From: JAOPZW01 sp963803375
GTDB lineage: Bacteria > Actinomycetota > Thermoleophilia > Solirubrobacterales > Solirubrobacteraceae
Assembly (NCBI GenBank): GCA_963803375.1
Contig: CAWDMB010000007.1
Location: forward strand, 1 to 64,000
Direction of reading: 5' to 3'
Length of the DNA: 64,000 nt
In this document: positions 52,427 to 60,578 of the stretch, piece by piece
Layout of the letters: each line of letters begins with the position of its first letter
Position numbering within the stretch: the stretch's first letter is position 1
Notes under the pieces: generated by a model
What the model was told of the DNA's origin: nothing
Seen by the model: the letters and a program-made list of their open reading frames with translations, nothing else
Databases searched by the model: none
Translations under genes and position numbers: made by a program

Positions 52427-53431
52427 TTACGGTCCCGGGTCCCGTGAGTCCGACGATGGCCGGAGCGGCGCATCAAGAAGAGCGGGCGCTGTTGTGAAGG
52501 GCTCTGCCTCGACGTCGTCCTCGGTGACGAAGTAGTAGAGATCCACGCGCTTGAGCTCGTACGCGCGCGACGCGGTGACACCCACGCCGTGCTCGATCAT
52601 CAACTGCGCCAGCTCCTTCCCGTCGACGAGGATGACGCGTGGCGTGACGCCGTCGGCATATTGGGTTGCCTCCCGACTGAAGTTCGACGTGGTGATGAAG
52701 ACGCCCTTCGTGGCGCGCTGGCCGTGGAGCGCTCCGAAGAACTTCTGGATCTCGGGACGGCCTACGACGTTCCTCCAGCGCTTCGCTTGGACGTAGATGA
52801 GATCCAGGCCGAGGCGGTCCTCACGGATCACGCCGTCCACGCCCTCGTCGCCGCTTTGCCCGAGCCGCTCGGCCGCGTCGTCCCGGCGCCCTCCGTAGCC
52901 CATCGCATGAAGAACGTCGAGGACGAGTTACTCGAAGAACTCAGGCGATTGCTCCGACACACGATCGAGAAGCTCGGCGGCGAACGCCAGACTCAGCTCA
53001 CGGTACGCCTGGTCGATCCGCTCCTCGGGCGTTTGTTCGTCGTCCATAGCGCCGGCCTCGACTGGGCCGCCGTCGGTCGGCGCCGACTTGGCCTGTCGGA
53101 ATTCGGAGAGTTCTTCGAACTGACCGAGCACCTTGAGGTCGACGCGCTCGGGGTTCTCCTGGAGCACTTGTCGGCCTCTGTCGGTGATCCGGTACACGGC
53201 GCGCCTGGGTCGTTCGATGAGCCTCGTCCTGTACAGGTACGTCGCCGCCCAGCCCACGCGGTTCTGGAACGTCGTGACGCGTCCGCTTGGGATCAGCTCG
53301 TCGAGGTCCGCTTGGCTGAGCGAGAAGCGCTCCGCGAGGTCCGCTCGAATCGACGTGATCGTGCGATCGTCGCCACCTTCCAGCGAAACCAGAAGCGGTC
53401 GCATGAGCATCTGGAAGTCAGGCACCGCCAC
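52427..53431 (-). pseudogene. mrr: Mrr-type restriction endonuclease with in-frame stop
   Basis: From about GTG 53431 the frame reads VPDFQMLMRPLLVSLEGGDD and the Mrr N-terminal winged helix (FQNRVGWAATYLYRTRLIERPRRAVYRITDRG), reaches SEQSPEFFE, and stops at TAA (52930-52928). Without leaving the frame it continues LVLDVLHAMGYGG..GQSGDEGVDGVIRED, DLIYVQAKRW and ALHGQRATKGVFITTS, the Mrr nuclease core (D, Q-x-K). A one-base change such as CAA to TAA explains it. Mrr cleaves modified (methylated) DNA. IS256 copy 2 lies 142 bp upstream. Confidence 0.88.
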
Positions 53432-53572
53432 GACGACAGACCCTACCTCGCGTGTCGCTCGCGCTTGCCTATGTCCGTGCCGGCTTCGACGCCTCCGACG
53501 GACGCTCACGGTCTGCGAATCCCTTGACCGACAATTGGACCCCAAACGGACCGGTCGCGATCGCCTGCCACG

Positions 53573-54991
53573 AGTCAAGTCGCAGGTTGTGGTGTAACGC
53601 CAGCTCGTCGGCGTTGGTGCTCTTCTCAGGCGGCGAGGGGCAGCATCTCCTCGTTGTTGTTGATCTGATCGGGATCCTTCTCCTGGTCCAGGGTCGCGTA
53701 GAGAACCATTCGCATGCTCTCGTCTGACAGGTAGCGCCGGCCGACGAGCCATTCGTCGTTTTGCTCAATGAGCAGGGCGCCGGCGAGGCGGATCGCGGCG
53801 GCGTCGTTGGGGAAGATCCCGACGACGTCGGAGCGTCGGCCGATCTCGCGGTTGACGCGCTCAAGCGGGTTGGTCGAGCGCAGCTTGGACCAGTGCGCGG
53901 CGGGGAAGGCGTAGAAGGCCAGCAGGTCCTCCTCGGCGTCGGCGAGCAGCCGGGCGACCTTCGGGGCGACCGGCTGGAGGCGCTCGATGACGTGGGTGAC
54001 GCGCTCGCGCGCCTGCTCTTGGTTGTCGGCGTTGAAGACCTCGCGCAGGGCGGCGGAGACCAGCCCGCGCTGCGAGGGCCGGCAGTGCTGGTGCATCGCC
54101 CTGACGAAGTGCACCGCGCAGCGCTGCCACGGGCAGCCCAGCACGCGGGCGATCGCGGTCTTCAGGCCCTCGTGATGATCGGAGACCGCCAGCTGGACGC
54201 CGTCCAGGCCGCGCGCGCGCAGCGAGCGCAGGAACTCGACCCAGAACGCCTCTGACTCGACCTCGCCGAGATCGAGGCCGATCACCTCGCGCCGGCCGCT
54301 CTCGTGGACGGCGTAGGCGACGACCAGCGCCTTGGAGACCACGCGGCCGTGATCGCGCACCTTCAGCTGCTTGGCGTCCAGCCACAGGTACGGGTAGGCG
54401 CCCTCCAGCGGGCGGGTGCGGAACGCCTCGACGTGCTCGTCAAGCTCGCAGCACAGGCGGCTGACGCGGTCCTTGTCCATGCACTGGATGCCCAGCTGCT
54501 CGACGAGCCGGTCGACCTTGCGGGTGCTCACGCCGTTGACGTAGGCCTCCATCACGACCGCGACGATCGCCTGCTCACAGCGCCGGCGCGGCTCCAGAAA
54601 CGACGGGAAGTACGCCGGGCCCGAGCGCACCCTGGGGATCAACAGCTCGAGCTCGCCGACCCGCGTCTCCCACGCCCTGGGCCGGTAGCCGTTGCGGTGC
54701 GCAACCCGGTCGGGCGAGCGCTCGCCGTGCTCGGCGCCAACCCGCGCGGAGACCTCGGCCTCCATCAGCGCACGGGCAACCAGCGCGACCGCCTCGCGCA
54801 ACACATCGCCGTGCTCGCCGCCCATCACCTGGGCGACAACATCGGCAGGGGTCATCATCCGGCTCTCGGCCATCGTGGTGCTTCCTTCCGTCGATCGACT
54901 GGTATCGACCGACGAGTTGGACGCCGCGGTGGCCGACCCTTCCTTCGGCGGGCCTACCACGCGCCCGTTACACCACCTCTACCGACATGAC
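53573..54991 (-). mobile_element. IS256-family insertion sequence, copy 2
   Basis: 1419 bp, same ends as copy 1 and the same orientation. Flanked by a 9-bp target duplication CCTGCCACG (53564-53572 and 54992-55000), so it inserted independently. Near-identity with copy 1 means recent transposition. Confidence 0.95.
53626..54873 (-). CDS. IS256-family transposase, copy 2
   Basis: 415 residues from ATG 54873, identical to copy 1 except Gly to Cys at GIQCMDKD (GGC to TGC). All three acidic residues of the DDE site are intact. The changed residue lies before the first catalytic Asp; effect unknown. Confidence 0.95.
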   Translation of the reverse strand: MAESRMMTPADVVAQVMGGEHGDVLREAVALVARALMEAEVSARVGAEHGERSPDRVAHRNGYRPRAWETRVGELELLIPRVRSGPAYFPSFLEPRRRCEQAIVAVVMEAYVNGVSTRKVDRLVEQLGIQCMDKDRVSRLCCELDEHVEAFRTRPLEGAYPYLWLDAKQLKVRDHGRVVSKALVVAYAVHESGRREVIGLDLGEVESEAFWVEFLRSLRARGLDGVQLAVSDHHEGLKTAIARVLGCPWQRCAVHFVRAMHQHCRPSQRGLVSAALREVFNADNQEQARERVTHVIERLQPVAPKVARLLADAEEDLLAFYAFPAAHWSKLRSTNPLERVNREIGRRSDVVGIFPNDAAAIRLAGALLIEQNDEWLVGRRYLSDESMRMVLYATLDQEKDPDQINNNEEMLPLAA

Positions 54992-55056
54992 CCTGCCACG
55001 CGCCAGCAGACGCAGAAAAGGCAGAAGAGGCCCGCAAACGCAGTCCTTTCACCGAG

Positions 55057-55130
55057 TCGGGGAGACAGGATTTGAACCTGCGACCGCCCGGCCCCCAGCC
55101 GGGTGCGCTACCAGACTGCGCCACTCCCCG
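55057..55130 (-). tRNA. tRNA-Pro(GGG)
   Basis: 74 nt. Acceptor CGGGGAG/CTCCCCG, A73; anticodon stem CCCGG/CCGGG with loop CTGGGGG gives GGG; T-arm GCAGGTTCAAATCCTGT. Its 3' end faces the island and IS256 copy 2. Confidence 0.95.
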
Positions 55131-55139
55131 TGTGCGTCA

Positions 55140-55210
55140 AGCGGGCGACGGGAATCGAACCCGCCCTAGAAGCTTGGAAGGCTTCTGTGCAGCCACAACA
55201 CTTCGCCCGC
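55140..55210 (-). tRNA. tRNA-Gly(TCC)
   Basis: 71 nt. Acceptor GCGGGCG/CGCCCGC, T73; anticodon stem AGAAGC/GCTTCT with loop CTTCCAA gives UCC; T-arm GGGTTCGATTCCC. D stem GTGT/GCAC. Position 8 is A and 14 is U, the reverse of the usual pair. Nine bp from tRNA-Pro. Confidence 0.92.
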
Positions 55211-55401
55211 GACCAGTCTAAGCCTAGATGGTGCCACTGCGGACGGCGCGCCTCGGTCGGTCGGCTGGATGGTGGCCCTGCTCGCAGGCCCACCACTGGG
55301 CGCCGGGCCGAGCGGCGAGCGCGAGGACCACGAGGACGACGCGGCCGGTGAGCGCGTCGGGGGGCGAAGAGCTCCGAAGGGCCGACCGGCACGGTGGGAG
55401 G

Positions 55402-55473
55402 CGGGGGAGCCGGGATTCGAACCCGGATTCATGGTTTTGGAGACCACGCGCATCGCCGTTAACTCACTCCCCC
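55402..55473 (-). tRNA. tRNA-Trp(CCA), atypical D arm
   Basis: 72 nt. Acceptor GGGGGAG/CTCCCCC with G73, the discriminator used by bacterial TrpRS. Anticodon arm GTGGT-CTCCAAA-ACCAT gives CCA. T-arm CCGGGTTCGAATCCCGG is normal. The D arm (AGTTAACGGCGATGCG) forms at most two pairs in the standard register, which is unusual. 191 bp separate it from tRNA-Gly, with no other gene seen. Confidence 0.8.
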
Positions 55474-55560
55474 GAGCGATGGCATCGTACCGTCCGCGCC
55501 CGTCGCCAGGCGGTGTGCAGGACCGGCGCGCCAGGAGCGCGCCGATCCTGTTCAGCGCCG

Positions 55561-56619
55561 CTACGCCACGCGCCGTACCGCCGCGGGGGCATCGCGGCGC
55601 GCTCCGGCACCGCGGGCCCGGCCCGGCAGGAGGTCGGGCTGCGTGCGCAGGCGGCGCAGGTCGCGCGCGACCGAGCGCCGGGCGCTCGCCATGACCTCGA
55701 GGCGCCGCGCGCTGCTCATGAGGTTGGCGCCCATGAGCCCGAGGTCCTCGGCGCTCGGCTGGAAGGTGACGACGCGGGTGCCCTGCGCGCGCAGCTTGCG
55801 GGCCTCGTGACGGAGGCGCCGGCCGGTGGCGATGCGCATGAGCGCGGCGAGGCGATCCGACGGCGAGCCGCCCGTGACCTGCGCGACCGAGGACATGGGG
55901 TTGAAGCAGAGGACGAGGTCGAGCCCGTCGTCGCGCAGGAGATCGAGGTTCGAGGGCGAGCAGATGCCCCCGTCGACGTACCGACGGCCCGCGATCGTCA
56001 CCGGGTGGTAGAAGCCGGGGATCGCGCAGGAGGCCGCCACCGCCTCGGCGACGCGGGCCGGCGGCGCGCCGTCGCGGCCGAAGACCGCGCGGCGACCCGT
56101 CGCGTAGTCGGCGGCCACGGCCCAGTAGGACGGGTGGGCCGGCCACTCGCCGTCGACGAAGTGCTCGACGAGGGACTGGATCGAGGCGGTCGAGATGATC
56201 CCGCGCGGGAGCCAGCCGGCCATGAGCACGGTCGGTGAATGCCGTCGCGGATGCAGCACGCTCTCAGCGGCCAGCCGCCACGACCCCGGTCCGATCGGGG
56301 GCAGGGCGGGATGTAGGCGGAAGTCGGTGCCGATGACGCGGTCCGCGACGGGCTCCGCGCGCAGCTGGGCGACCACCTCGGCGCGCAGCTCGGCGTCGAC
56401 GACCTCCTCGACCGAGCGCCCGGCGCAGTAGGCCGCGATGAGGGCGGCCGGGACGCCGGTGGCCGTGATCGCGCCGACGACCGAGCCCGCGGAGGTGCCG
56501 ACGATGCGCTCAGCCTCGCCGGCGCGCCAGCCCGTCTCGGCCTCGAGCGCCTCGAGCGCGCCGATCAGCCACGACGCTCCGACTACCCCACCGGCGCCGA
56601 GCACGAGACCCACCCGCAT
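55561..56619 (-). CDS. Patatin-like phospholipase
   Basis: 352 residues from ATG 56619 (MRVGLVLGAGGVVGASWLIGAL). GAGG oxyanion loop, GTSAGS with the nucleophile Ser at about 49, and GRRYVDGGICSPSN with the catalytic Asp are all present. The bacterial patatin group hydrolyses phospholipids or neutral lipids. The C-terminal tail is basic. No signal peptide. Confidence 0.9.
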   Translation of the reverse strand: MRVGLVLGAGGVVGASWLIGALEALEAETGWRAGEAERIVGTSAGSVVGAITATGVPAALIAAYCAGRSVEEVVDAELRAEVVAQLRAEPVADRVIGTDFRLHPALPPIGPGSWRLAAESVLHPRRHSPTVLMAGWLPRGIISTASIQSLVEHFVDGEWPAHPSYWAVAADYATGRRAVFGRDGAPPARVAEAVAASCAIPGFYHPVTIAGRRYVDGGICSPSNLDLLRDDGLDLVLCFNPMSSVAQVTGGSPSDRLAALMRIATGRRLRHEARKLRAQGTRVVTFQPSAEDLGLMGANLMSSARRLEVMASARRSVARDLRRLRTQPDLLPGRARGAGARRDAPAAVRRVA

Positions 56620-56745
56620 CGGCCGACGATACCCGAGCACCGCGCGGCGCACCAGGTGAGACGCATCACGAAGACCGGTGAGATGCACCACGAACCGGGT
56701 GAGATGCGTCACTCACGCAAGGTCGGCGCTCTCGCCGAACGCCGA

Positions 56746-56829
56746 TGCGGGCGAGAGGACTCGAACCTCCACGGCCAAGGGGCCACGGGGACCTAAACCC
56801 CGCGCGTCTTCCAGTTCCGCCACGCCCGC
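56746..56829 (-). tRNA. tRNA-Leu(TAG)
   Basis: 84 nt, type II. Acceptor GCGGGCG/CGCCCGC, A73; anticodon stem CGGGG/CCCCG around TTTAGGT gives UAG. CCA not encoded. Confidence 0.95.
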
Positions 56830-56859
56830 GCGCCGCCGGATTGTATGTTGCGCCCGGGG

Positions 56860-57339
56860 ATGGCAGCGGCCGACGTCGTCATCGAGCATCCGAACCGCGA
56901 CGCGCCCGCGAGCCGCGCCACGCGGGCCATCGTCGTGCTCCTGCTGCTCGTGTCCGCCGTCCTCGTGGCCGCCGTCACGATCGGCGGCTGGGACGCGCTC
57001 ACGGGCGCGAAGGGCCTCCAGGTCGCCTTCGTCGTGCTCTACCTGTTCATGGCCGCGCTGGTGGTGCGCTGGAACCGCGGCGTCCTGCCAGTCGCGGCCG
57101 CCCTCGCCCTGGTGCTCCTGATCTTCGCGGCGGTCGCGGCGCCCGGTTGGTTCGAGCGTGACAAGGAGGGCTTCGCGAGCACGGACCTGGACGCGTCGGT
57201 GCTCGGGATCCTCACGGTCCTGATCGTCCCCGTGCAGGCGCTGCTGATCGCGTTCGCGATGCAGGGCTTCCGCCAGGCGTGGAACGTCGAGGTCGAGCGC
57301 CGTCCCGAGGGCGGCGCCCCGGTGCCGGCGACGGCCTGA
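56860..57339 (+). CDS. Four-helix membrane protein of unknown function
   Basis: About 159 residues (in-frame ATGs at 56845 and 56860). After MAAADVVIEHPNRDAP four hydrophobic segments follow (AIVVLLLLVSAVLVAAV; LQVAFVVLYLFMAALVV; LPVAAALALVLLIFAAVA; VLGILTVLIVPVQALLIAFA), ending in a short polar tail. No family recognised. Confidence 0.75.
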   Translation: MAAADVVIEHPNRDAPASRATRAIVVLLLLVSAVLVAAVTIGGWDALTGAKGLQVAFVVLYLFMAALVVRWNRGVLPVAAALALVLLIFAAVAAPGWFERDKEGFASTDLDASVLGILTVLIVPVQALLIAFAMQGFRQAWNVEVERRPEGGAPVPATA

Positions 57340-57357
57340 CGTAGGCTGTGGCCGCGG

Positions 57358-57440
57358 GCCCGGGTGGCGGAACGGTAGACGCCGAGGCCTCAAAAGCCTC
57401 TGTCCCTCGGGGCGTGCGGGTTCGAATCCCGCCCCGGGCA
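57358..57440 (+). tRNA. tRNA-Leu(CAA)
   Basis: 83 nt, type II. Acceptor GCCCGGG/CCCGGGC, A73; anticodon stem GAGGC/GCCTC around CTCAAAA gives CAA. CCA not encoded. Confidence 0.95.
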
Positions 57441-57473
57441 TCGCACGTCCGTTCCCCAACCCGAAAGGACCCG

Positions 57474-57875
57474 ATGGCCGCCACCCTGGACGATCGCGCC
57501 CGCGCGCTCCTCGCAGCGAAGAACTTCTGTCACGTCTCCTCGCTGCGCGAGGACGGCACGATCCACGCCGTGCCCGTGTGGTGCGACGTGGACGGCGACC
57601 ACGTCGTGCTGAACTCGGCCGAGGGGCGCGTCTGGCCCCGCAACGTCCGCCGCACAGGCGCGGCGACGCTGAACGTCATGAACCTCGAGAACCCCTACGA
57701 GTACGTCGAGATCGTGGCGACGCTCGCCGAGGCCACGACCGAGGACGCCGACGACGTCATCGACGCGCTGGCCAAGAAGTACCTCGACGCCGACAGCTAC
57801 CCGTACCGCCAGCCCGGAGAGCAGCGCCTCACGCTGCGCTTCGCGCCCGAGCGGGTGCGCATCTGGCCCGTCTGA
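57474..57875 (+). CDS. PPOX-fold (pyridoxamine oxidase-like, probably F420-binding) protein
   Basis: 133 residues from ATG 57474, ribosome site AAAGGA. ALLAAKNFCHVSSLREDGTIHAVPVWCDVDGDHVVLNSAEGRVWPRNVRRTGAATL is the split-barrel flavin/deazaflavin fold of F420-dependent PPOX proteins, ending RFAPERVRIWPV. Substrate unknown. The next gene starts 4 bp on. Confidence 0.85.
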   Translation: MAATLDDRARALLAAKNFCHVSSLREDGTIHAVPVWCDVDGDHVVLNSAEGRVWPRNVRRTGAATLNVMNLENPYEYVEIVATLAEATTEDADDVIDALAKKYLDADSYPYRQPGEQRLTLRFAPERVRIWPV

Positions 57876-57879
57876 TCGC

Positions 57880-58443
57880 GTGCGCGTCGACCACGTCCTC
57901 CTTGCCGCGCCCGACCTCGACGCCGCGGAGGCGCGGATGCGCGCGCTCGGGCTGGACGTCGTCGCCGGCGGCCGGCACGAGGGCCTCGGGACGCACAACC
58001 GCATCGTCCCGCTCGGCGGGGCATACCTCGAGCTCCTCGCGGTCGCCGACGCGGCGCAGGCGGCGGCCTCGCCGATCGGGCGCGCGGTGGCGGCCGCCGA
58101 CGGCCTCATGGGCTGGGCGGTCGCCGTGCCCGACGCGGACGCCGAGGCCGCTCGGCTCGAGCTCGAGGTGACGACGATCGCCCGCGAGGGCCTGACCGCG
58201 CGGCTGGCAGGCCTCGCCGAGGCGATCGCGGACCCGAGCCTGCCGTTCTTCATCGCCCGCGACGTCGGCGTCCCCGATCCCGGCGTCGCTCCGGGCGCCG
58301 GCGGCATCGCGAGGCTCGAGCTGCGCGGCGACGCCGGCCGGCTGCGCGCGTGGCTCGGCGGGGCGTCGCTGCCCGTCGCCGTCGAGCCGGGGCCGCCGGC
58401 GGTCGTGGCCGTGCGCCTCGGCGACGGCCGAGTCATCCGATGA
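57880..58443 (+). CDS. Glyoxalase-like (VOC superfamily) protein
   Basis: 187 residues from GTG 57880. RVDHVLLAAPDLDAAEARMRALGLDVVAGGRHEGLGTHNRIVPLGGAYLELLAV is the N-terminal half of the Glyoxalase_3 type; candidate metal ligands are His 5, His 39 and Glu 51. The second half continues to RLGDGRVIR. It follows the PPOX gene directly and converges on the IMPase gene, overlapping by 11 bp. Confidence 0.8.
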   Translation: MRVDHVLLAAPDLDAAEARMRALGLDVVAGGRHEGLGTHNRIVPLGGAYLELLAVADAAQAAASPIGRAVAAADGLMGWAVAVPDADAEAARLELEVTTIAREGLTARLAGLAEAIADPSLPFFIARDVGVPDPGVAPGAGGIARLELRGDAGRLRAWLGGASLPVAVEPGPPAVVAVRLGDGRVIR

Positions 58444-59194
58444 GCGCCGCGAGCTCGTCGGCGATCGCCGGCGCGGCGACGAGCAGGCCGCCGGCCAGGC
58501 CGCCCGCCGGCTCGAGCTCGCGCACCGTCAGCCCCGCGGCGCGGCAGAGCATCGAACCCGCCGCGGTGTCCCAGGCCTGGACGCCGCGCTCGTAGTAGGC
58601 GTCGTGGCGGCCCGCGGCGGTGTAGGCAAGGTCGAGCGCCGCGCTGCCCGTGCGGCGGATGTCGCGCACGGCGGGCAGCAGGCGCGCGACGACCGCGGCC
58701 TGCCGGGCGCGCACGCCGGCGTCGTAGCCGAAGCCGGTCGCCACGAGCGCGGTGGCGAGCTCGGCGCGCCGCGAGCGTTCGAGCGGGCGGCCGTCGACGC
58801 GCGCGGCGTCGCCGTCGCAGACCGTGAAGAGCTCGCCCCGAACCGGGTCGAGGATCGCCGCCGCGCGGCCCTCGCAGGCGACGCTCACGCACCACTGGGG
58901 CAGCCCGAAGAGGTAGTTGACGGTGCCGTCGAGCGGGTCGACGACCCAACGCAGGCCGCTCGTGCCGGGGACGTCGTCGCCCTCCTCGCCGAGGATCGCG
59001 TCGTCGGGGCGCCGCGCGGCGAGGACGTCGCGGATCGCGCGCTCGGCCGCGCGGTCGGCCTCGGAGACGGGATCGGTCGGCGAGGACTTCGTCGTCACGC
59101 CCTCGGGCCGGGCCTCGAAGCGCTCGAGCAGGAGGGCGCCGGCCGCGCGCGCGGCCTCGACGGCGACGTCGAGCAGCGCCGGGGCGTCGGTCAT
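58433..59194 (-). CDS. Inositol-1-monophosphatase family protein
   Basis: 253 residues from ATG 59194, overlapping the amidase stop as ATGA. Metal-binding motifs: ILGEEGDD, WVVDPLDGTVNYLFGLPQWCVSVA and the second signature VQAWDTAAGSMLC. Acts on inositol phosphate or related sugar phosphates (in actinobacteria also in mycothiol or inositol-lipid formation). Third gene of an operon with acetoacetate-CoA ligase and amidase. Confidence 0.9.
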   Translation of the reverse strand: MTDAPALLDVAVEAARAAGALLLERFEARPEGVTTKSSPTDPVSEADRAAERAIRDVLAARRPDDAILGEEGDDVPGTSGLRWVVDPLDGTVNYLFGLPQWCVSVACEGRAAAILDPVRGELFTVCDGDAARVDGRPLERSRRAELATALVATGFGYDAGVRARQAAVVARLLPAVRDIRRTGSAALDLAYTAAGRHDAYYERGVQAWDTAAGSMLCRAAGLTVRELEPAGGLAGGLLVAAPAIADELAALIG

Positions 59195-60573
59195 CCGACG
59201 GGCGGGCGGCGGTCGGGCCAGCCCCGCTCGGCCTCGAGCTGGGCGGCGAGCGCGATCAGCGTCGCCTCGTCGCGGGGACGCCCGACGAGCTGGACGGCGA
59301 GCGGCAGGCCGTCGGCGTCGACGCCCGCGGGCACCGAGGCGGCGGGCTGGCCGGTGGCGTTGAAGACGCCGTACCACGGGACCTTGGCCACGGAGGCGTT
59401 CAGGGTCCACAGCGCGCCGCGGCCGTGGAAGCGCCCGACGCGGAACGGCGGCCCGGCCGGCCCGGGCGTCAGCACCACGTCCGCGTGCTCGAAGACGGCG
59501 TCGACGCGGGCGCGCATCGCCGGCTCCGCCGCGCGCAGGCGCGCCACGGCCGCCGGCGGGACGAGCCCGCCGAGGCGCGCCATCGTCCGCGTGCGCCGCT
59601 CGAGGCGCTCCGGCCGGCTCAGCGCCGCCGCCTCGTCGTGGATGGCGCGCAGGAAGCGCGCGATGACATCGACTCCCGCGGTGGGGCCGAACGCGAGCGG
59701 GCGCTCTTCGACGTCGTGCCCGAGCGATCCCAGCAGCGCGGCCGTCTCGTCGAGCGCGCGGCGCTGCTCGGCGCCCAGGTGGGCGAACACCCCCGCGGGC
59801 ACCGTCGTTGAGACCGCGACCCGCAGCCGACCGGGCGCCGTCGCCGCCGCCCGCGCGAAGGCGCCGTCCGCGGCGGCCGCGACGTCGAGGAAGAGCGCCG
59901 CGTCGGCGACGTGCCGAGCGAGCGGGCCGAGGGCGACGAGGCCGTGCCAGGCCTCGCTCCGCCCCGGTTCGAGCGGGATCCGCCCGCGCTGGGGCTTGAG
60001 GCCGAAGACGCCGCAGAAGGCCGCCGGGATCCTGATCGAGCCCGCGCCGTCGGAGCCGAGCGCGACGCCGCAGAGCCCGGCGGCGACCGCCGCGCCCGAC
60101 CCGCCGCTCGAGCCTCCCGGCGTGTGGTCGGCGCTCCACGGATTGCGCGTGGCGCCGTAGGTGAGCGTCTCGGTGAACGGCCAGATCGTCAGCTCGGGCA
60201 CGTTCGTCTTGCCGACGAGGATCGCGCCCGCAGCGCGCAGGCGGGCGACGACGTCGGCGTCGCGCGCCGCCGGGCGCCCGTCGACGCTCGTCCCGCGAGC
60301 GGTCGCCTCGCCGGCGACGTCGGCGTCGTCCTTGATCGCGACCGGCACCCCGAGCAGCGGCCGGGCGTCGCCGCCCCGCCGGCGCGCGTCGGCCTGCTCG
60401 GCCTCGACGAGCGCGCGCTCGGCGAAGACGACGCGGAAGGCGTTCAGCGCCGGCCCGACCCGCTCGATGCGCTCGAGCGTCGCCTGCACGAGCTCGCGCG
60501 CGGAGACCTCGCCGTCGCGGACGAGGCGGGCCTGGCGCGCCGCGCCGGCGTAGGCGAGCTCGGTGGCGTCCAC
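59191..60573 (-). CDS. Amidase (amidase signature family)
   Basis: 460 residues from GTG 60573. Ser-cisSer-Lys triad: GVPVAIKDD (Lys), DHTPGGSSGGSGAAVAAG (cis-Ser) and GSDGAGSIRIPAAFCG (nucleophile), then GLKPQRGRIPLEP. The family hydrolyses amides; the substrate is not evident. It starts 5 bp after the ligase gene. Confidence 0.88.
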   Translation of the reverse strand: MDATELAYAGAARQARLVRDGEVSARELVQATLERIERVGPALNAFRVVFAERALVEAEQADARRRGGDARPLLGVPVAIKDDADVAGEATARGTSVDGRPAARDADVVARLRAAGAILVGKTNVPELTIWPFTETLTYGATRNPWSADHTPGGSSGGSGAAVAAGLCGVALGSDGAGSIRIPAAFCGVFGLKPQRGRIPLEPGRSEAWHGLVALGPLARHVADAALFLDVAAAADGAFARAAATAPGRLRVAVSTTVPAGVFAHLGAEQRRALDETAALLGSLGHDVEERPLAFGPTAGVDVIARFLRAIHDEAAALSRPERLERRTRTMARLGGLVPPAAVARLRAAEPAMRARVDAVFEHADVVLTPGPAGPPFRVGRFHGRGALWTLNASVAKVPWYGVFNATGQPAASVPAGVDADGLPLAVQLVGRPRDEATLIALAAQLEAERGWPDRRPPVG

Positions 60574-60578
60574 GCGCG

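Larger units (their letters stand above)
49830..53572. mobile_element. Degraded accessory island between recC and the tRNA cluster
   Basis: Contains a pRiA4b-ORF3 protein, a frameshifted small gene, a PIN-like/DUF433 toxin-antitoxin pair, the last 50 residues of a tyrosine integrase, and a broken mrr gene, then IS256 copy 2. The left boundary falls where the 49500 gene loses similarity. No flanking long direct repeat was found; a 12-base match caattggacccc occurs at 49862 and 53532. The boundaries are approximate. Confidence 0.5.

Noticed and set aside
34768..54991. Composite transposon bounded by the two IS256 copies
   Set aside because: Each copy has its own different target duplication (ACGATCCC and CCTGCCACG), so they inserted separately; a composite unit would share one duplication at the outer ends.
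53573..55000. Integration of the island into tRNA-Pro
   Set aside because: No duplicated tRNA-Pro 3' segment was found near 49.8 kb or elsewhere in the window, and IS256 copy 2 lies between the island and the tRNA.
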